Of a DNA stretch of 64,000 nt, positions 63,848-64,000 are shown one piece after another. This DNA is from Idiomarina seosinensis (GTDB lineage: Bacteria; Pseudomonadota; Gammaproteobacteria; Enterobacterales; Alteromonadaceae). Positions within the stretch are counted from its first letter, which is position 1. Each line of letters starts with the position of its first letter. Location of the stretch: the NCBI RefSeq assembly GCF_003987275.1, contig NZ_PIQF01000001.1:558001-622000 (forward strand). The letters are read 5' to 3'. The translations under genes and the position numbers were made by a program. The notes under the pieces were generated by a model that was not told the origin of the DNA, searched no databases, and saw only the letters and a list, made by a program, of their open reading frames with translations.

Positions 63848-64000
63848 ATGAGTCAGTCTGACCATCAACATCTGCATGATCTTGAAGAAAAAGAAAAACA
63901 GGAGCTGAAACCTCCGTCGATGTATAAAGTCATACTTAATAATGATGACTACACACCGATGGACTTCGTTATTGAAGTGTTGTTGAGATTTTTTAAGATG
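63848..64000 (+). CDS. clpS: ATP-dependent Clp protease adaptor ClpS, N-terminal part (runs off the right edge)
   Basis: 51 residues visible, open to the edge. A charged start ([12 protein letters not shown]) leads to [21 protein letters not shown], the ClpS core that binds N-degron substrates and delivers them to ClpAP. The cspD-clpS divergent pair is typical of gammaproteobacteria, and clpA would be expected next. Confidence 0.95.
   Translation, partial: MSQSDHQHLHDLEEKEKQELKPPSMYKVILNNDDYTPMDFVIEVLLRFFKM

Noticed and set aside
1-64000. CRISPR arrays, rRNA genes, full insertion sequences with transposases, prophage structural genes
   Set aside because: No regularly spaced direct repeats, no rRNA sequence and no transposase or capsid-type protein were seen on either strand.

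Overview
The window looks like chromosomal DNA of a marine gammaproteobacterium of the Alteromonadales. Idiomarina or a close relative fits best: many secreted and lipoprotein peptidases, a complete tyrosine-degradation operon, CstA with a cory-CC-star protein, rhombosortase, and cspD beside clpS. This placement is inferred from gene content, not from a database search. Most of the window is dense, well-conserved core genome with short operons and convergent genes that overlap by a few bases.

Region by region. 1-3555: tyrosine catabolism (hppD partial, hmgA, fahA, maiA). 3566-9731: exported S9 peptidase, rhombosortase, gamma-glutamyltransferase, small lipoprotein, HIT protein, HspQ. 9822-18659: PilZ protein, metG and mrp head to head, dcd, YvcK-like protein, SelO, DUF192 protein, M28 peptidase. 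19189-23456: RND efflux pump with an AcrR-type operator in front of it but no regulator gene. 23562-31453: oxidoreductase, ArsA ATPase/cory-CC-star/CstA operon, a DUF1328 micro-membrane protein, a large M14 peptidase. 31496-35176: asnC-selD-mnmH operon divergent from asnA. 35202-41840: HExxH protein, permease, LLM oxidoreductase, thioredoxin-fold protein, CoA-transferase, and two tandem solute-binding-like proteins, the second missing its N-terminus. 41939-46561: a tight five-gene run with heme oxygenase, a bacteriophytochrome-diguanylate cyclase and a Fic-fold protein whose active site is destroyed. 46518-49615: beta-CASP nuclease divergent from a phosphatase-lipid kinase fusion.

49.7-60.2 kb is an accessory island ending near a tRNA-Pro(GGG) gene, and it is the most interesting part. 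It contains two sets of integron gene cassettes in opposite orientations. On the + strand six one-gene cassettes (55777-60181) lie head to tail. Each starts with a GTTRRRY core whose reverse complement recurs at that cassette's own end, and each ends in an attC-like imperfect palindrome. No IntI-sized integrase is present, so this is a CALIN-like cluster. On the - strand one cassette (50075-51872) has the same signature, with 9/9 matching boundary bases. It carries a ~588-codon gene broken by one in-frame TAG, and it lies back to back with a 203-residue tyrosine recombinase that lacks a full N-terminal core-binding domain. Between them is a 28-codon leader ORF with a strong ribosome-binding site, whose stop codon lies inside the cassette's GTTAGC core. 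The layout (recombinase, then leader over the attachment site, then cassette) copies that of an integron but with a different kind of recombinase.

60411-64000 returns to core genome: tRNA-Pro, a PbgA/YejM-like membrane protein, yejK, cspD and the start of clpS.
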